A DNA stretch of 64,000 nt, from assembly GCA_963592435.1 (NCBI GenBank), contig CAVAWT010000001.1, positions 1 to 64,000 on the forward strand, in the 5' to 3' direction. A program made the position numbers and the translations under genes. Shown one piece after another: positions 52,805-61,384 of this stretch. The first letter of the stretch is position 1. Every line of letters starts with the position of its first letter. The notes below the pieces were generated by a model that worked only from the letters and a program-made list of their open reading frames with translations, was not told the DNA's origin and did not search any database. This stretch comes from Phoenicibacter sp963592435 (GTDB taxonomy: Bacteria > Actinomycetota > Coriobacteriia > Coriobacteriales > Eggerthellaceae).

Positions 52805-53302
52805 ATGGCAAAAGAATTTAGTTTTGATTGTGTCTCACAAGTTGACATGCAAGAAGCAGACAACGCTTTTGGGCAAGCAAAAAAAGAGCTGAGTCAAAGA
52901 TATGACTTAAAAGACTCAGGCGCAACGATTGATCTTGACAAAGGCGAGAGCAAGGTGACAATAACCGCGCCTTCAGATTTTGTCTTAGGGCAGGTAAAAG
53001 ACATCTTCACTGGCAAGTTAGTTAAAAGAAACATAGATCTTAAAGCTTGCAGTTTTTCTGCCCCTGCTCCTTCATCGGGCGGAAATGTCACAAGTGTTGG
53101 CACTTTCGTTAATGGCATAGAAAAAGAAAGACTCAGCACAATAAACAAAGACATAAAAGCGCAGAAGTTTAAGGCTAAGACACAAATTGAAGGAGACAAA
53201 CTTCGCATTTCTTCTGCTTCAAAAGACACTCTTCAAGATGTAATAAACTTCTTAAAAGGTCAAGATTATGACATTCCGCTTCAATTCGTAAACTACAGAT
53301 AA
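52805..53302 (+). CDS. YajQ-family nucleotide-binding protein
   Basis: The 165-residue protein follows the YajQ pattern from end to end: FDCVSQVDMQEADNAFGQAK, then SQRYDLKDSGATIDL, and DIPLQFVNYR at the C terminus. Members bind c-di-GMP or RNA and are proposed to act as regulatory effectors; the role here is unknown. AAAGGAG lies upstream of the ATG. It sits between the RodZ-like gene and rimO. Confidence 0.93.
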   Translation: MAKEFSFDCVSQVDMQEADNAFGQAKKELSQRYDLKDSGATIDLDKGESKVTITAPSDFVLGQVKDIFTGKLVKRNIDLKACSFSAPAPSSGGNVTSVGTFVNGIEKERLSTINKDIKAQKFKAKTQIEGDKLRISSASKDTLQDVINFLKGQDYDIPLQFVNYR

Positions 53303-53316
53303 AGGGATTTATCACA

Positions 53317-54600
53317 TTGAATAAATCCATTTACATCAACACACTTGGTTGCGCCAAAAATGAAGTAGACTCAAAAAACATGGCCAAGAAACTAAAGGGT
53401 GTTGGCTACACAATCGTTGATGACTATGAAAAAGCTGATCTGTTCATAATAAACACTTGTTCATTCATTGAGGCTGCGACTTCTGAAAGCATTGACGCGA
53501 CACTCGATTTTCTTGACATAAAAAACGATCGAGACGTTGCAGTCGTCGTTTCTGGATGCATGCCTTCGAGATATTCTGACAGCCTGAGTTCTCAATTGCC
53601 TGAAGTTGATGCTTTTTTGCCTTGTGCAGACGAGGAAAACGTCGTTGAGGTTGTTTCTGAATTGATAGGTTTGCCAGACAAACCCTCATCTAATGCAAAG
53701 GATGTTAATAATAGGACTGTAAGCGCATATATAAAAATTTCAGAAGGCTGTGACAGAGCATGTTCTTTTTGCACAATTCCTAAAATCCGAGGGCGTTATC
53801 GCTCTTTCACCTATGATGAAATTAAGACGCAAGTTGAAAGTGCCATTAATGAGGGTGCAGTCGAGATCAACTTTATAGCACAAGACACAGGCCATTGGGG
53901 GAGAGACTTTAAAAAGAAAGACACTCTAGCCAATTTACTAGATAAAGTTGCAGATGATTTCAAGAACACCTATTTTAGAGTTTTGTATGTTCAACCAGAT
54001 GAAGTGACAGACGAACTTTTAAATGTAATAAGTAATCACGATAACATTATCAACTACCTTGACATTCCTTTGCAACACGTCTCGTCAAAAATTTTGTCAA
54101 AGATGAACAGGACAGGTTCAGCTCAAGAGTTTATCTCGCGCATAGAAAACATAAGGTCATCCATTCCTGATGTGACCCTAAGGACAACATTTATGGTTGG
54201 TTTTCCAGGAGAAACCGACGAAGACTTTCAGGAACTTCTCGATTTTGCTTCCATGGGACTGTTTGACTACGCAGGTGTTTTTGCTTATTCAAATGAGGAG
54301 GAAGCAAGCTCATTTTCTTTTTCAGATCAAATTGACGAAGAAGAGAAGAAATATCGGCTTCGTGAATTGAGCGATGTTGTCGATGCGCTCGGAGCATCAA
54401 AAATGCGAGAGAAAATTGGTTCAAGTCAACGCGTGTTGATAGAAGGAGCCGAAGATGACGGGCAGCTTTTTGGTAGATGCCTTTTTCAGGCACCGGAAGT
54501 TGATGGAGTTACCTATGTAGACAAAGGGCAACTTAGCGAAATTGTTAATGTGAAAATTGTTGACACCTTGATGTATGACTTAGAAGGCGAAGTTTCTTAA
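53317..54600 (+). CDS. rimO: Ribosomal protein S12 methylthiotransferase
   Basis: This radical SAM enzyme of 427 residues methylthiolates an Asp of S12. The N-terminal UPF0004 domain starts INTLGCAKNEVDSKNM; the LGCAKNxVD form separates RimO from MiaB. Its additional cluster cysteines are in INTCSFIE and VSGCMPSR. The SAM cluster motif is CDRACSFC (about 145), and a TRAM-like C terminus follows. It begins at TTG 53317 and ends one base before the next gene. MiaB, its tRNA counterpart, is encoded at 61385. Confidence 0.95.
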   Translation: MNKSIYINTLGCAKNEVDSKNMAKKLKGVGYTIVDDYEKADLFIINTCSFIEAATSESIDATLDFLDIKNDRDVAVVVSGCMPSRYSDSLSSQLPEVDAFLPCADEENVVEVVSELIGLPDKPSSNAKDVNNRTVSAYIKISEGCDRACSFCTIPKIRGRYRSFTYDEIKTQVESAINEGAVEINFIAQDTGHWGRDFKKKDTLANLLDKVADDFKNTYFRVLYVQPDEVTDELLNVISNHDNIINYLDIPLQHVSSKILSKMNRTGSAQEFISRIENIRSSIPDVTLRTTFMVGFPGETDEDFQELLDFASMGLFDYAGVFAYSNEEEASSFSFSDQIDEEEKKYRLRELSDVVDALGASKMREKIGSSQRVLIEGAEDDGQLFGRCLFQAPEVDGVTYVDKGQLSEIVNVKIVDTLMYDLEGEVS

Positions 54601-54601
54601 G

Positions 54602-55750
54602 TTGCCAAGTCAAAATAAAAATATGGAAGACAGGATAAACACACCTGCAAACATTGTCACCATAATAAGAATTTGCCTTATCCCTCTTTTTGTTGTCGCT
54701 CTTCTCTCGCCTTGGCCAGTTTGGTTTGGCCTCGATTCAATCGTTGGAAATCACGAAAAGGCAATCGTTGCAACTGTTCTCTTTGTCATCATCTCTGCCA
54801 CTGATTTCATCGATGGCTATCTTGCGCGTTCCAGAAACGAAGTCACAACCTTTGGCAAGTTTATGGATCCATTGGCAGACAAGATGCTTGTCATAGCGGC
54901 GCTTTTGGCATTAATCGAGCTAAAAATCATACCATCCTGGCCAGTTATTATAATAATTGCACGAGAGTTCATTGTCTCAGGAATCAGAATGCTTGCCGCA
55001 AGCAGGGGAGAAGTGATTGCTGCCTCTTGGTGGGGAAAAGCTAAAACCACTTTTCAGATTGTTGCGATCATCCTTTTTCTTCTTAAAGAAGGTGTGTCGT
55101 CTCTCGACTCTTCTGCAGTTTTTAGCGATCCACTCTATCTCCTCTCATGGGGAACAATGATTGTGGCGCTCGTTTTAACTGTTGTGTCTATGTTTGATTA
55201 TGTCAATGGATTTATAAAAATGATCAATTCTGACAAAGAGTCAAGTGACATTGATCTCGACAAAAAATTAAAGAAAGCGTCTGTTTGCTTGATAGACAAT
55301 TTAAAAGATAAAAATTTGAAAGTCATAACAGCAGAAAGTTTGACAGGGGGCATGATTTCAGAAGTTTTGACTTCAATTCCTGGTTCCTCAGAAGTCGTTT
55401 TGGGTGGAGTCGCAAGTTATGCTTATGAGTTAAAGCGCGATGGACTTGGCGTAAACTACGGTCGAATTTGTGAACAAGGAGCTGTAAATAAAGAAACAGC
55501 TTCTGAGATGGCAACAGGTGCCCTAAAATTGTCTGTTGCAAATGTTGCAGTTTCTGTCACAGGAATTGCAGGTCCGGGAGGCGCAGAAGAAAACAAGCCA
55601 GTTGGGACAGTTTTTTTCGGTGTTGTGACTGATAAAATGAAAGAGCCAAAAACCTTCAGAAAAAACTTTAGTGGCAATCGCGAACAAGTGAGAAAAAAGA
55701 CTGTTTTGTGTGCTTTAGAAACGACAATTCAAGAAGTTGTCGCCTATTAA
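54602..55750 (+). CDS. pgsA: Fusion of CDP-diacylglycerol-glycerol-3-phosphate phosphatidyltransferase and CinA C-terminal amidase
   Basis: The 382-residue chain joins two enzymes usually encoded side by side. Residues about 15-215 are PgsA, a multi-helix membrane enzyme with the CDP-alcohol motif DGYLARSRNEVTTFGKFMDP, making phosphatidylglycerol phosphate. Residues about 228-382 match PncC/CinA-C, a nicotinamide-nucleotide amidase: TAESLTGGMISEVLTSIPG, SVTGIAGPGG, GTVFFG. The linker is short and charged. It starts at TTG 54602, one base after rimO; an ATG at 54623 is possible. Confidence 0.92.
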   Translation: MPSQNKNMEDRINTPANIVTIIRICLIPLFVVALLSPWPVWFGLDSIVGNHEKAIVATVLFVIISATDFIDGYLARSRNEVTTFGKFMDPLADKMLVIAALLALIELKIIPSWPVIIIIAREFIVSGIRMLAASRGEVIAASWWGKAKTTFQIVAIILFLLKEGVSSLDSSAVFSDPLYLLSWGTMIVALVLTVVSMFDYVNGFIKMINSDKESSDIDLDKKLKKASVCLIDNLKDKNLKVITAESLTGGMISEVLTSIPGSSEVVLGGVASYAYELKRDGLGVNYGRICEQGAVNKETASEMATGALKLSVANVAVSVTGIAGPGGAEENKPVGTVFFGVVTDKMKEPKTFRKNFSGNREQVRKKTVLCALETTIQEVVAY

Positions 55751-55836
55751 AGTTTCAATCTTCACACATCGTTTCGCGCACAACTTTGTTCATTAGTTAA
55801 TTCACTTTCATTTCACAAATCTAAGTAATTTTTGTG

Positions 55837-55893
55837 TTGTTTTTATTCAATCTTCATTTGCATAATGTAGGTGTCATCTTCAAGTTAGATGGC
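55837..55893 (+). promoter_or_regulatory. Possible recA promoter and leader hairpin
   Basis: TTGTTT (55837-55842), an 18-bp spacer and CATAAT (55861-55866). Seven bases later GTCATCT (55873-55879) pairs with AGATGGC (55887-55893), with one G-U pair. No LexA-type GAAC...GTTC operator is visible. Confidence 0.4.
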
Positions 55894-55934
55894 ATGTATT
55901 GTAAACTTATTAAAAGAAATGGAGATTTAGAAAA

Positions 55935-57011
55935 ATGGAAAAAGATAAGCAAGAATTATTAAAAAATGCGACTGAGCAAATAGAGAAGAAATTCGGTAAA
56001 GGCTCAATCATGAAGTTAGGCGAAAATGTTCACATGAGCGTCGATTCCATTCCCACTGGAGTTTTGCCACTTGATGTTGCACTTGGGATCGGTGGTGTTC
56101 CAAAAGGGCGAATCGTTGAGATTTACGGTCCTGAATCAAGCGGTAAAACAACACTGGCACTTCAAATCCTCTCAGAGTCGCAAGCTCAAGGTGGAACTGT
56201 TGCATTTATCGACGCTGAACATGCAATGGATCCAATCTATGCAGCAAAAATCGGTGTTGACATCGACAACGTCTTGATCTCTCAGCCTGACACAGGAGAA
56301 CAAGCACTCGAAATCTGTGATATGCTTGTTCATTCTGGAGCTGTTGACTGCATCGTTGTTGACTCTGTTGCTGCCCTTGTTCCAAAAGCAGAAATTGAAG
56401 GCGAGATGGGAGACACGACAGTTGGACTTCAAGCGAGATTGATGAGTCAGGCTTTAAGAAAATTGACAGGTTCTCTTGCCAAGTCAAACACAACTTGCAT
56501 TTTCATCAATCAGCTGAGAGAAAAAATTGGTGTCATGTTCGGAAACCCTGAGACGACAACTGGAGGAAGAGCTCTAAAATTTTATAGTAGCGTGAGAATC
56601 GAGATAAGACGCATCGAATCAATAAAGGGAGAGACCGACGTCATTGGCAACAAAGTTAGAGCAAAAGTTGTCAAAAACAAAGTGGCTCCACCATTTAGAA
56701 AAGCTGAGTTTGACATCATTTTCGGAGAAGGTGTTTCAAAAGCATCTTGTGTCTTGGATTCTGGAATTGCTTGTGGGGTTTTAAACAGAAGCGGTGCTTG
56801 GTTTTCCTATAACGACGTTCGTCTGGGGCAGGGAAGAGAAGCTTCCAAAGCATTTCTTAACGAAAACCCAAAGATGCTAAGAGAGATTGAAGAAAAGATC
56901 AGATGTAGCTTCAATCTTCCTAACAGTTCTCTGGAAAACATCTCTGCAAAATGCAAAGACGAAGACAAAAAGTCAAACGACATTAAAGCTGACATGAAAA
57001 ACAAAAATTAG
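55935..57011 (+). CDS. recA: Recombinase RecA
   Basis: RecA forms filaments on single-stranded DNA for recombination and repair. The 358-residue protein has the N-terminal IEKKFGKGSIMKLGE, Walker A GPESSGKTTL (about 67), and DAEHAMDP. The L1/L2 region includes LMSQALRKLTGSLAKSNTT and NQLREKIGVMFGNPETTTGG. The C terminus is Lys/Asp-rich. It follows the pgsA-pncC gene as in many Gram-positives, but recX is not adjacent; instead a surface protein gene follows. Confidence 0.97.
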   Translation: MEKDKQELLKNATEQIEKKFGKGSIMKLGENVHMSVDSIPTGVLPLDVALGIGGVPKGRIVEIYGPESSGKTTLALQILSESQAQGGTVAFIDAEHAMDPIYAAKIGVDIDNVLISQPDTGEQALEICDMLVHSGAVDCIVVDSVAALVPKAEIEGEMGDTTVGLQARLMSQALRKLTGSLAKSNTTCIFINQLREKIGVMFGNPETTTGGRALKFYSSVRIEIRRIESIKGETDVIGNKVRAKVVKNKVAPPFRKAEFDIIFGEGVSKASCVLDSGIACGVLNRSGAWFSYNDVRLGQGREASKAFLNENPKMLREIEEKIRCSFNLPNSSLENISAKCKDEDKKSNDIKADMKNKN

Positions 57012-57089
57012 TTTTTTTAGCAGTTTAAATCAACCAACAATCAAATATCATTTTCGATCCATTAAACAATGACGGAGAGGAGAATTTTT

Positions 57090-59300
57090 ATGCTTAACGA
57101 TAAATTCAATTTCTTCAAGCGATGCTGTTTTGCAAGTCTTGCGTCGATCGTAGTTGCACTTGTTTTGTTATGCATCACTTCTCAGATTAGCGCATACGCA
57201 GCAGAGACGTATGCGCTTCCAGAACCAACTAAACTTGATACTATTGTTCCAACAAAAACTAAAATACCAGAAAAGCTTGCATATGGCGCCAATAATGGAA
57301 TAGATGTTGAGCAAGTTGAAATTGTAAAGGGAAGTGACTATTGGAAAATTATTAAACATGACTCGTGGTTTGCCCTAGTTCCAAAAAACCCATATCTTGG
57401 TAGGCAGGTAAAGAACAATTTGCCAACTTGCAAATTGAAATTCCCAAATTTTATAACTGATTTCAATGATCAAGATCTTGACTGTTATGTGACTGTCAAT
57501 GTTAAAAATTTTAGAGGAACAACATCAGTCAATGGGATTGCAAATCCCTACTATCCCTCCCCATTCGGTGCTAACTCAAAAAAAGCAACTCTTGATTCAA
57601 GAGCATTTGATGCAGAAGGGAAAGCGACAGTCCCTGGCATTGCGGCGTGTTTTAGAACAGATTATAATGTGTCATTTACATATGCAGGAACAATGAACCA
57701 ATACGTTTCTGATTATCCAGCAGCGTGGATTTATGCAGACATTGACAGACCGAACTGTTACTATACTGAGGACGCCGTAATTGTTAAAAAAGGTTTAACT
57801 GACAAGACAGATGACTATTTCTACACAGAATCTGTTCAGCTGGGAAGCGGAACTAAAAAGACATACATCTCAAACAATAATGATCTTTACATATCAAATG
57901 ACAACAGATTTTTTTGTAATAAGTTCGATGACATAGATGACAAAGATGAAGACTCATTTGATAAATCTGGCATTGCTGTTGTTAATGACGCAGGGTCATT
58001 TGATTTATCATGGGCTGGATCTGCTGGTTGCGGAACTGCAATGTTTTATAGTGGAAATTATTATTGTGGGATAAAGCTTAAGAAAACATCGAGCGATGAT
58101 AGTTTTAATTACTCAACAAAGGGAGCAGTTTATGGGCTTTATGAAGATAAAGACTGCAATGTTTTAAATAGAAAATTGACGCTTGATGAAAATGGGGAAG
58201 CGAAAAGCGCAGGGACCCTCGATCTCGATTCTAAGACTTACTACATTAAGGAATTATCGTCTCCAGAAGGCTATAAATTAGATGATGAGGTTCATGCTGT
58301 TGATCTAAGTTCCCAACTCGGCAGATGGGCTGAAGTTACACTCAAAGATGATCCCCTGACTTATAAGATAAACACAAAAGTCGAAAATGGGATAATATCA
58401 GACTCAAACACAGTTAATTATGGCGAATCTAAAAAGGTCGAATACGCGCCAAAACTTGGATTTCACTTAAAATCAGTGACAATCGATGGTGTTGTTGCCG
58501 ACATCAATGAATACACAATTGAATATAGTTTCTTAGACATTAAAGATGATCACGACATTGAAGTGGTCTATGAAAGCGATGTGTTTAACATTGATCCGAA
58601 CGCTATTAACGGAACAATTTCTAAAAAAACCATTGCGGAATATGGCTCAACGAAAACAATTGAGTATGCACCAAGTGAAGGGTATCATCTGGTTTCGGTC
58701 ACAGTCGACGGTCAAGTTGTTGACATCGAAGAGCACCCAACATCATACACTTTTTCTGACATAAAGGAAGACCATGTTATTGAGGTTGTTTTTGAGATTG
58801 ATGTGTTCACAATAACAACATATGTCAAAAACGGAACTATAACCGAAAGCACGAGCGTAAAATGGGGAGAAAGCAAGACAATTGAATATTCACCGAAGGA
58901 AGGCTATCACCTATCTAGCGTTGTTGTTGACGAGGAAGAACAGGACTTGGATGTGTCAAAAGAAAGTCACAATTTTGACAACGTTGTTTCTGACCATGAA
59001 GTTGAAGTCGTCTATAAGTCTAATTCTGATGACAAGGAAAAGGCGGACGACACGTCAAAGGAAAGTGATGCAAAAAAAGACACTTCAAACACGACAACGC
59101 AGACTTCAGGCAAAATTGTCACTGGAACAACCGATAACCAAGACGATTCAAGTGATGACTCATCGGGTAAAAAAGGAAAATCAACTTCTTTACCAAGCAC
59201 TGGCGATGCATTTTTTGAGAACTTTTATCCTGTTATTGGACTATGCTTCGTTTCAGCGCTCACTTCAGCAGGCGTCAGATTGAGAAAAAATAGAAAATAA
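57090..59300 (+). CDS. LPXTG-anchored surface protein with three InlB-B-like repeats
   Basis: This 736-residue exported protein has a signal peptide ending near QISAYAAET and a large N-terminal ectodomain of unknown fold. A SpaA/Cna-B-like domain (about 345-430: GAVYGLYEDKDCN...YYIKELSSPEGYKL) follows. Three tandem repeats of about 70 residues (about 430-645; YKINTKVENGIISDSNTV, GESKKVEYAPKLGFHLKSV) resemble divergent InlB B-repeats. An acidic Ser/Thr linker leads to LPSTGD, a hydrophobic helix and RLRKNRK, so sortase should link it to peptidoglycan. It is probably an adhesin. The ATG at 57090 follows AGGAG by seven bases; an ATG at 57069 lies before that ribosome site. Confidence 0.9.
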   Translation: MLNDKFNFFKRCCFASLASIVVALVLLCITSQISAYAAETYALPEPTKLDTIVPTKTKIPEKLAYGANNGIDVEQVEIVKGSDYWKIIKHDSWFALVPKNPYLGRQVKNNLPTCKLKFPNFITDFNDQDLDCYVTVNVKNFRGTTSVNGIANPYYPSPFGANSKKATLDSRAFDAEGKATVPGIAACFRTDYNVSFTYAGTMNQYVSDYPAAWIYADIDRPNCYYTEDAVIVKKGLTDKTDDYFYTESVQLGSGTKKTYISNNNDLYISNDNRFFCNKFDDIDDKDEDSFDKSGIAVVNDAGSFDLSWAGSAGCGTAMFYSGNYYCGIKLKKTSSDDSFNYSTKGAVYGLYEDKDCNVLNRKLTLDENGEAKSAGTLDLDSKTYYIKELSSPEGYKLDDEVHAVDLSSQLGRWAEVTLKDDPLTYKINTKVENGIISDSNTVNYGESKKVEYAPKLGFHLKSVTIDGVVADINEYTIEYSFLDIKDDHDIEVVYESDVFNIDPNAINGTISKKTIAEYGSTKTIEYAPSEGYHLVSVTVDGQVVDIEEHPTSYTFSDIKEDHVIEVVFEIDVFTITTYVKNGTITESTSVKWGESKTIEYSPKEGYHLSSVVVDEEEQDLDVSKESHNFDNVVSDHEVEVVYKSNSDDKEKADDTSKESDAKKDTSNTTTQTSGKIVTGTTDNQDDSSDDSSGKKGKSTSLPSTGDAFFENFYPVIGLCFVSALTSAGVRLRKNRK

Positions 59301-59326
59301 TGAACAGCTTCACTCTTGACTTCTAA

Positions 59327-59335
59327 TGCTATAAT
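59327..59335 (+). promoter_or_regulatory. Extended -10 promoter of rny
   Basis: TGCTATAAT is a full extended -10 element, about 80 bp before the rny start. It ends four bases before a long leader hairpin. Confidence 0.55.
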
Positions 59336-59338
59336 TTT

Positions 59339-59387
59339 TAAGAGGTTTGTATGTTTTGACTTTATAACTTGTTTTACAGACCTCTTA
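59339..59387 (+). promoter_or_regulatory. 13-bp stem-loop in the rny leader
   Basis: TAAGAGGTTTGTA (59339-59351) pairs along its length with TACAGACCTCTTA (59375-59387), one pair being G-U, around a 23-nt loop. It lacks a U-run, so it is more likely a leader element of rny than a terminator of the upstream surface protein gene. Confidence 0.6.
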
Positions 59388-59413
59388 AACTTACTAGAAG
59401 AAAGGTGCCATCA

Positions 59414-60976
59414 ATGGACGCATTACTCATTGTTGGCGTGGCTGTTCTTGGAATATTATTAGGCGCAATAGCGTTTAAAGTGATTTCTGGTGTCGTCAGC
59501 AAAGGTGCTGTCGACAACATTGCCACGCTTAAAAAAACAGCTCAAAGTGAAGCTGACGAGATCCTCGAAAATGCGAGGAACAAGGCTGAAAACATCAAAA
59601 GAGAAGCCAATTTAGCAGCAAAAGATGAAGCAATTGAATACAGAAAAGAAGTCGAGGCAGAAAACAAAGAGCGTCAAAAAGAACTTCGCGCAACTGAGAA
59701 CAGAATCAATCAAAGAGAAGAATCTTTAGACAAACGTTCAAACAATCTTGATAAGAGGGAAGAGAAGCTTAATCAACAAGCAAGCAACCTCGATGAAAGA
59801 GAAAATGAGATTGATGAGACTTATGCTGATTTGCAAGATCGCCTTGAAGAAGTCTCAAAGATGACGCGCGACGAAGCTCGTGAGCATCTTCTTTCTACGT
59901 TAAAAGAAGACGTCACAAATGATGCTGCTGCTATAATTCGTGACGAAGAAGCTAAATGTAAATCAGAGTGCGACAAGAATGCAAGAAGAATTTTGAGTGT
60001 TGCCATTCAGCGCCTTGCTTCTGAGCACACCAGCACTGCAACTGTTACAACTGTTCAAATTCCAAATGATGACATTAAGGGTAGGATCATTGGTCGAGAG
60101 GGAAGAAACATTCGCACTTTCGAGCAGGTAACAGGCACTTCTCTTGGGATTGATGACAGTCCAGAAGTTGTTACAATTTCTTGTCATGATCCAGTAAGAA
60201 GAGCCATTGGTGTTTTGACCATGGAAAACCTTGTTGCTGATGGTCGAATTCATCCTGCTAAAATTGAAGAGCTCTTTGAAAAAGCTCAGCGCACAGTAAC
60301 AGAAAAAATGAATGACGCAGCTGAGCAGGCAACTTTTGAAACAGGCATTCATGACATTCATCCTGAACTCATGCACACTCTCGGTCGTTTGCTCTACAGA
60401 ACGAGTTATAGCCAAAATGTCCTGCAACACTCAGTTGAAGTTGCACACATTGCAGGCGTCATTTCTTCAGAACTCGGTCTTGATCCAACCCAAGCCAAAC
60501 GTGCGGGTCTCCTTCACGACATAGGAAAGGCGATTGACCATGAATCTGAGGGCTCTCACGCTTTAATCGGTGGTGAACTCGCTAAGAAATTTGGCGAAAA
60601 ACCTGAGATTGTTCATGCAATTCAGGCTCATCATGAAGACATCGAGCCAAACTCTGTTTTGGATGTCATCATTCAGGCAGCAGATGCTGTTTCAGCCAGC
60701 AGACCAGGAGCCAGAAAAGAATCGATTGAAAATTATGCTAAAAGATTAGAAAAATTGGAAGAAATTGCAAACTCCCATGATGGTGTTGAAAAAACATATG
60801 CAATGCAGGCAGGACGCGAAGTGAGAGTTATGGTGGACCCTGGAAGCGTAGATGAAGATCATGCAACAGTTCTTGCTCACGATATTGCAAAAGAAATCGA
60901 AGAGACAACTCAATATCCAGGACAAGTGAAAGTCATAGTCATTCGTGAGACAAGGGCAACTGACATAGCGAAATGA
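59414..60976 (+). CDS. rny: Ribonuclease Y
   Basis: RNase Y is a membrane-bound endoribonuclease that starts mRNA decay. The 520-residue protein has an N-terminal membrane helix (about 1-24), a long coiled coil (about 35-195), a KH domain (about 215-280, GRIIGREGRNIRTFEQVTG) and an HD domain (about 335-430, LLHDIGKAIDHE). The ATG at 59414 follows AAAGGTG; the 15 codons before it lack homology. RNase J and PNPase, its partners, are encoded at 47390 and 45197. Confidence 0.97.
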   Translation: MDALLIVGVAVLGILLGAIAFKVISGVVSKGAVDNIATLKKTAQSEADEILENARNKAENIKREANLAAKDEAIEYRKEVEAENKERQKELRATENRINQREESLDKRSNNLDKREEKLNQQASNLDERENEIDETYADLQDRLEEVSKMTRDEAREHLLSTLKEDVTNDAAAIIRDEEAKCKSECDKNARRILSVAIQRLASEHTSTATVTTVQIPNDDIKGRIIGREGRNIRTFEQVTGTSLGIDDSPEVVTISCHDPVRRAIGVLTMENLVADGRIHPAKIEELFEKAQRTVTEKMNDAAEQATFETGIHDIHPELMHTLGRLLYRTSYSQNVLQHSVEVAHIAGVISSELGLDPTQAKRAGLLHDIGKAIDHESEGSHALIGGELAKKFGEKPEIVHAIQAHHEDIEPNSVLDVIIQAADAVSASRPGARKESIENYAKRLEKLEEIANSHDGVEKTYAMQAGREVRVMVDPGSVDEDHATVLAHDIAKEIEETTQYPGQVKVIVIRETRATDIAK

Positions 60977-61062
60977 CGATCTTTATTTAATAGCTAATTT
61001 TTAAACAAGGCATAATTTAAGCAATAATTGAACTATTAACACAACACAGACGAGGTAGTTAA

Positions 61063-61347
61063 ATGCAACAAGAAAAAACGAGCATAGATTGTTTGAAAGT
61101 TTCATCGAAATCTTCTCCAGCGTCAGTCGCTGGAGCAATCGCTGGAATGATAAAAGATGGACGACATGTTGAGATCCAATCTGTTGGCGCAGGCGCAGTC
61201 AATCAAGCAATAAAAGCAATCGCAATTTCTAGAGGCTTTTTGTCTCCTGTTGGCATTGAAGTTGTTTGCATTCCATCTTTTTCTGATGTTGTCATCGATG
61301 GGGAATACAGGACTGCTATTCGTTTTCTCGTTGAAACAAAAAACTAA
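61063..61347 (+). CDS. spoVS: Stage V sporulation protein S-like (SpoVS)
   Basis: This small 94-residue Alba-fold-like protein has the highly conserved SpoVS core: LKVSSKSSPASVAGAIAGMI and VGAGAVNQAIKAIAI, ending in TAIRFLVE. In Bacillus it affects spore coat and cortex development, but it is widely present in non-spore-formers, where it is thought to bind nucleic acid. It sits after rny as in Bacillota. No other sporulation gene is in this window. Confidence 0.95.
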   Translation: MQQEKTSIDCLKVSSKSSPASVAGAIAGMIKDGRHVEIQSVGAGAVNQAIKAIAISRGFLSPVGIEVVCIPSFSDVVIDGEYRTAIRFLVETKN

Positions 61348-61384
61348 AGTTTTTTTATTTGCAAAATCGCGTTAAAACACCAAG

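Noticed and set aside
55751..55934. A LexA operator upstream of recA
   Set aside because: No GAAC-N4-GTTC or CTGT-N8-ACAG pattern was seen; SOS control may use another motif or be absent.
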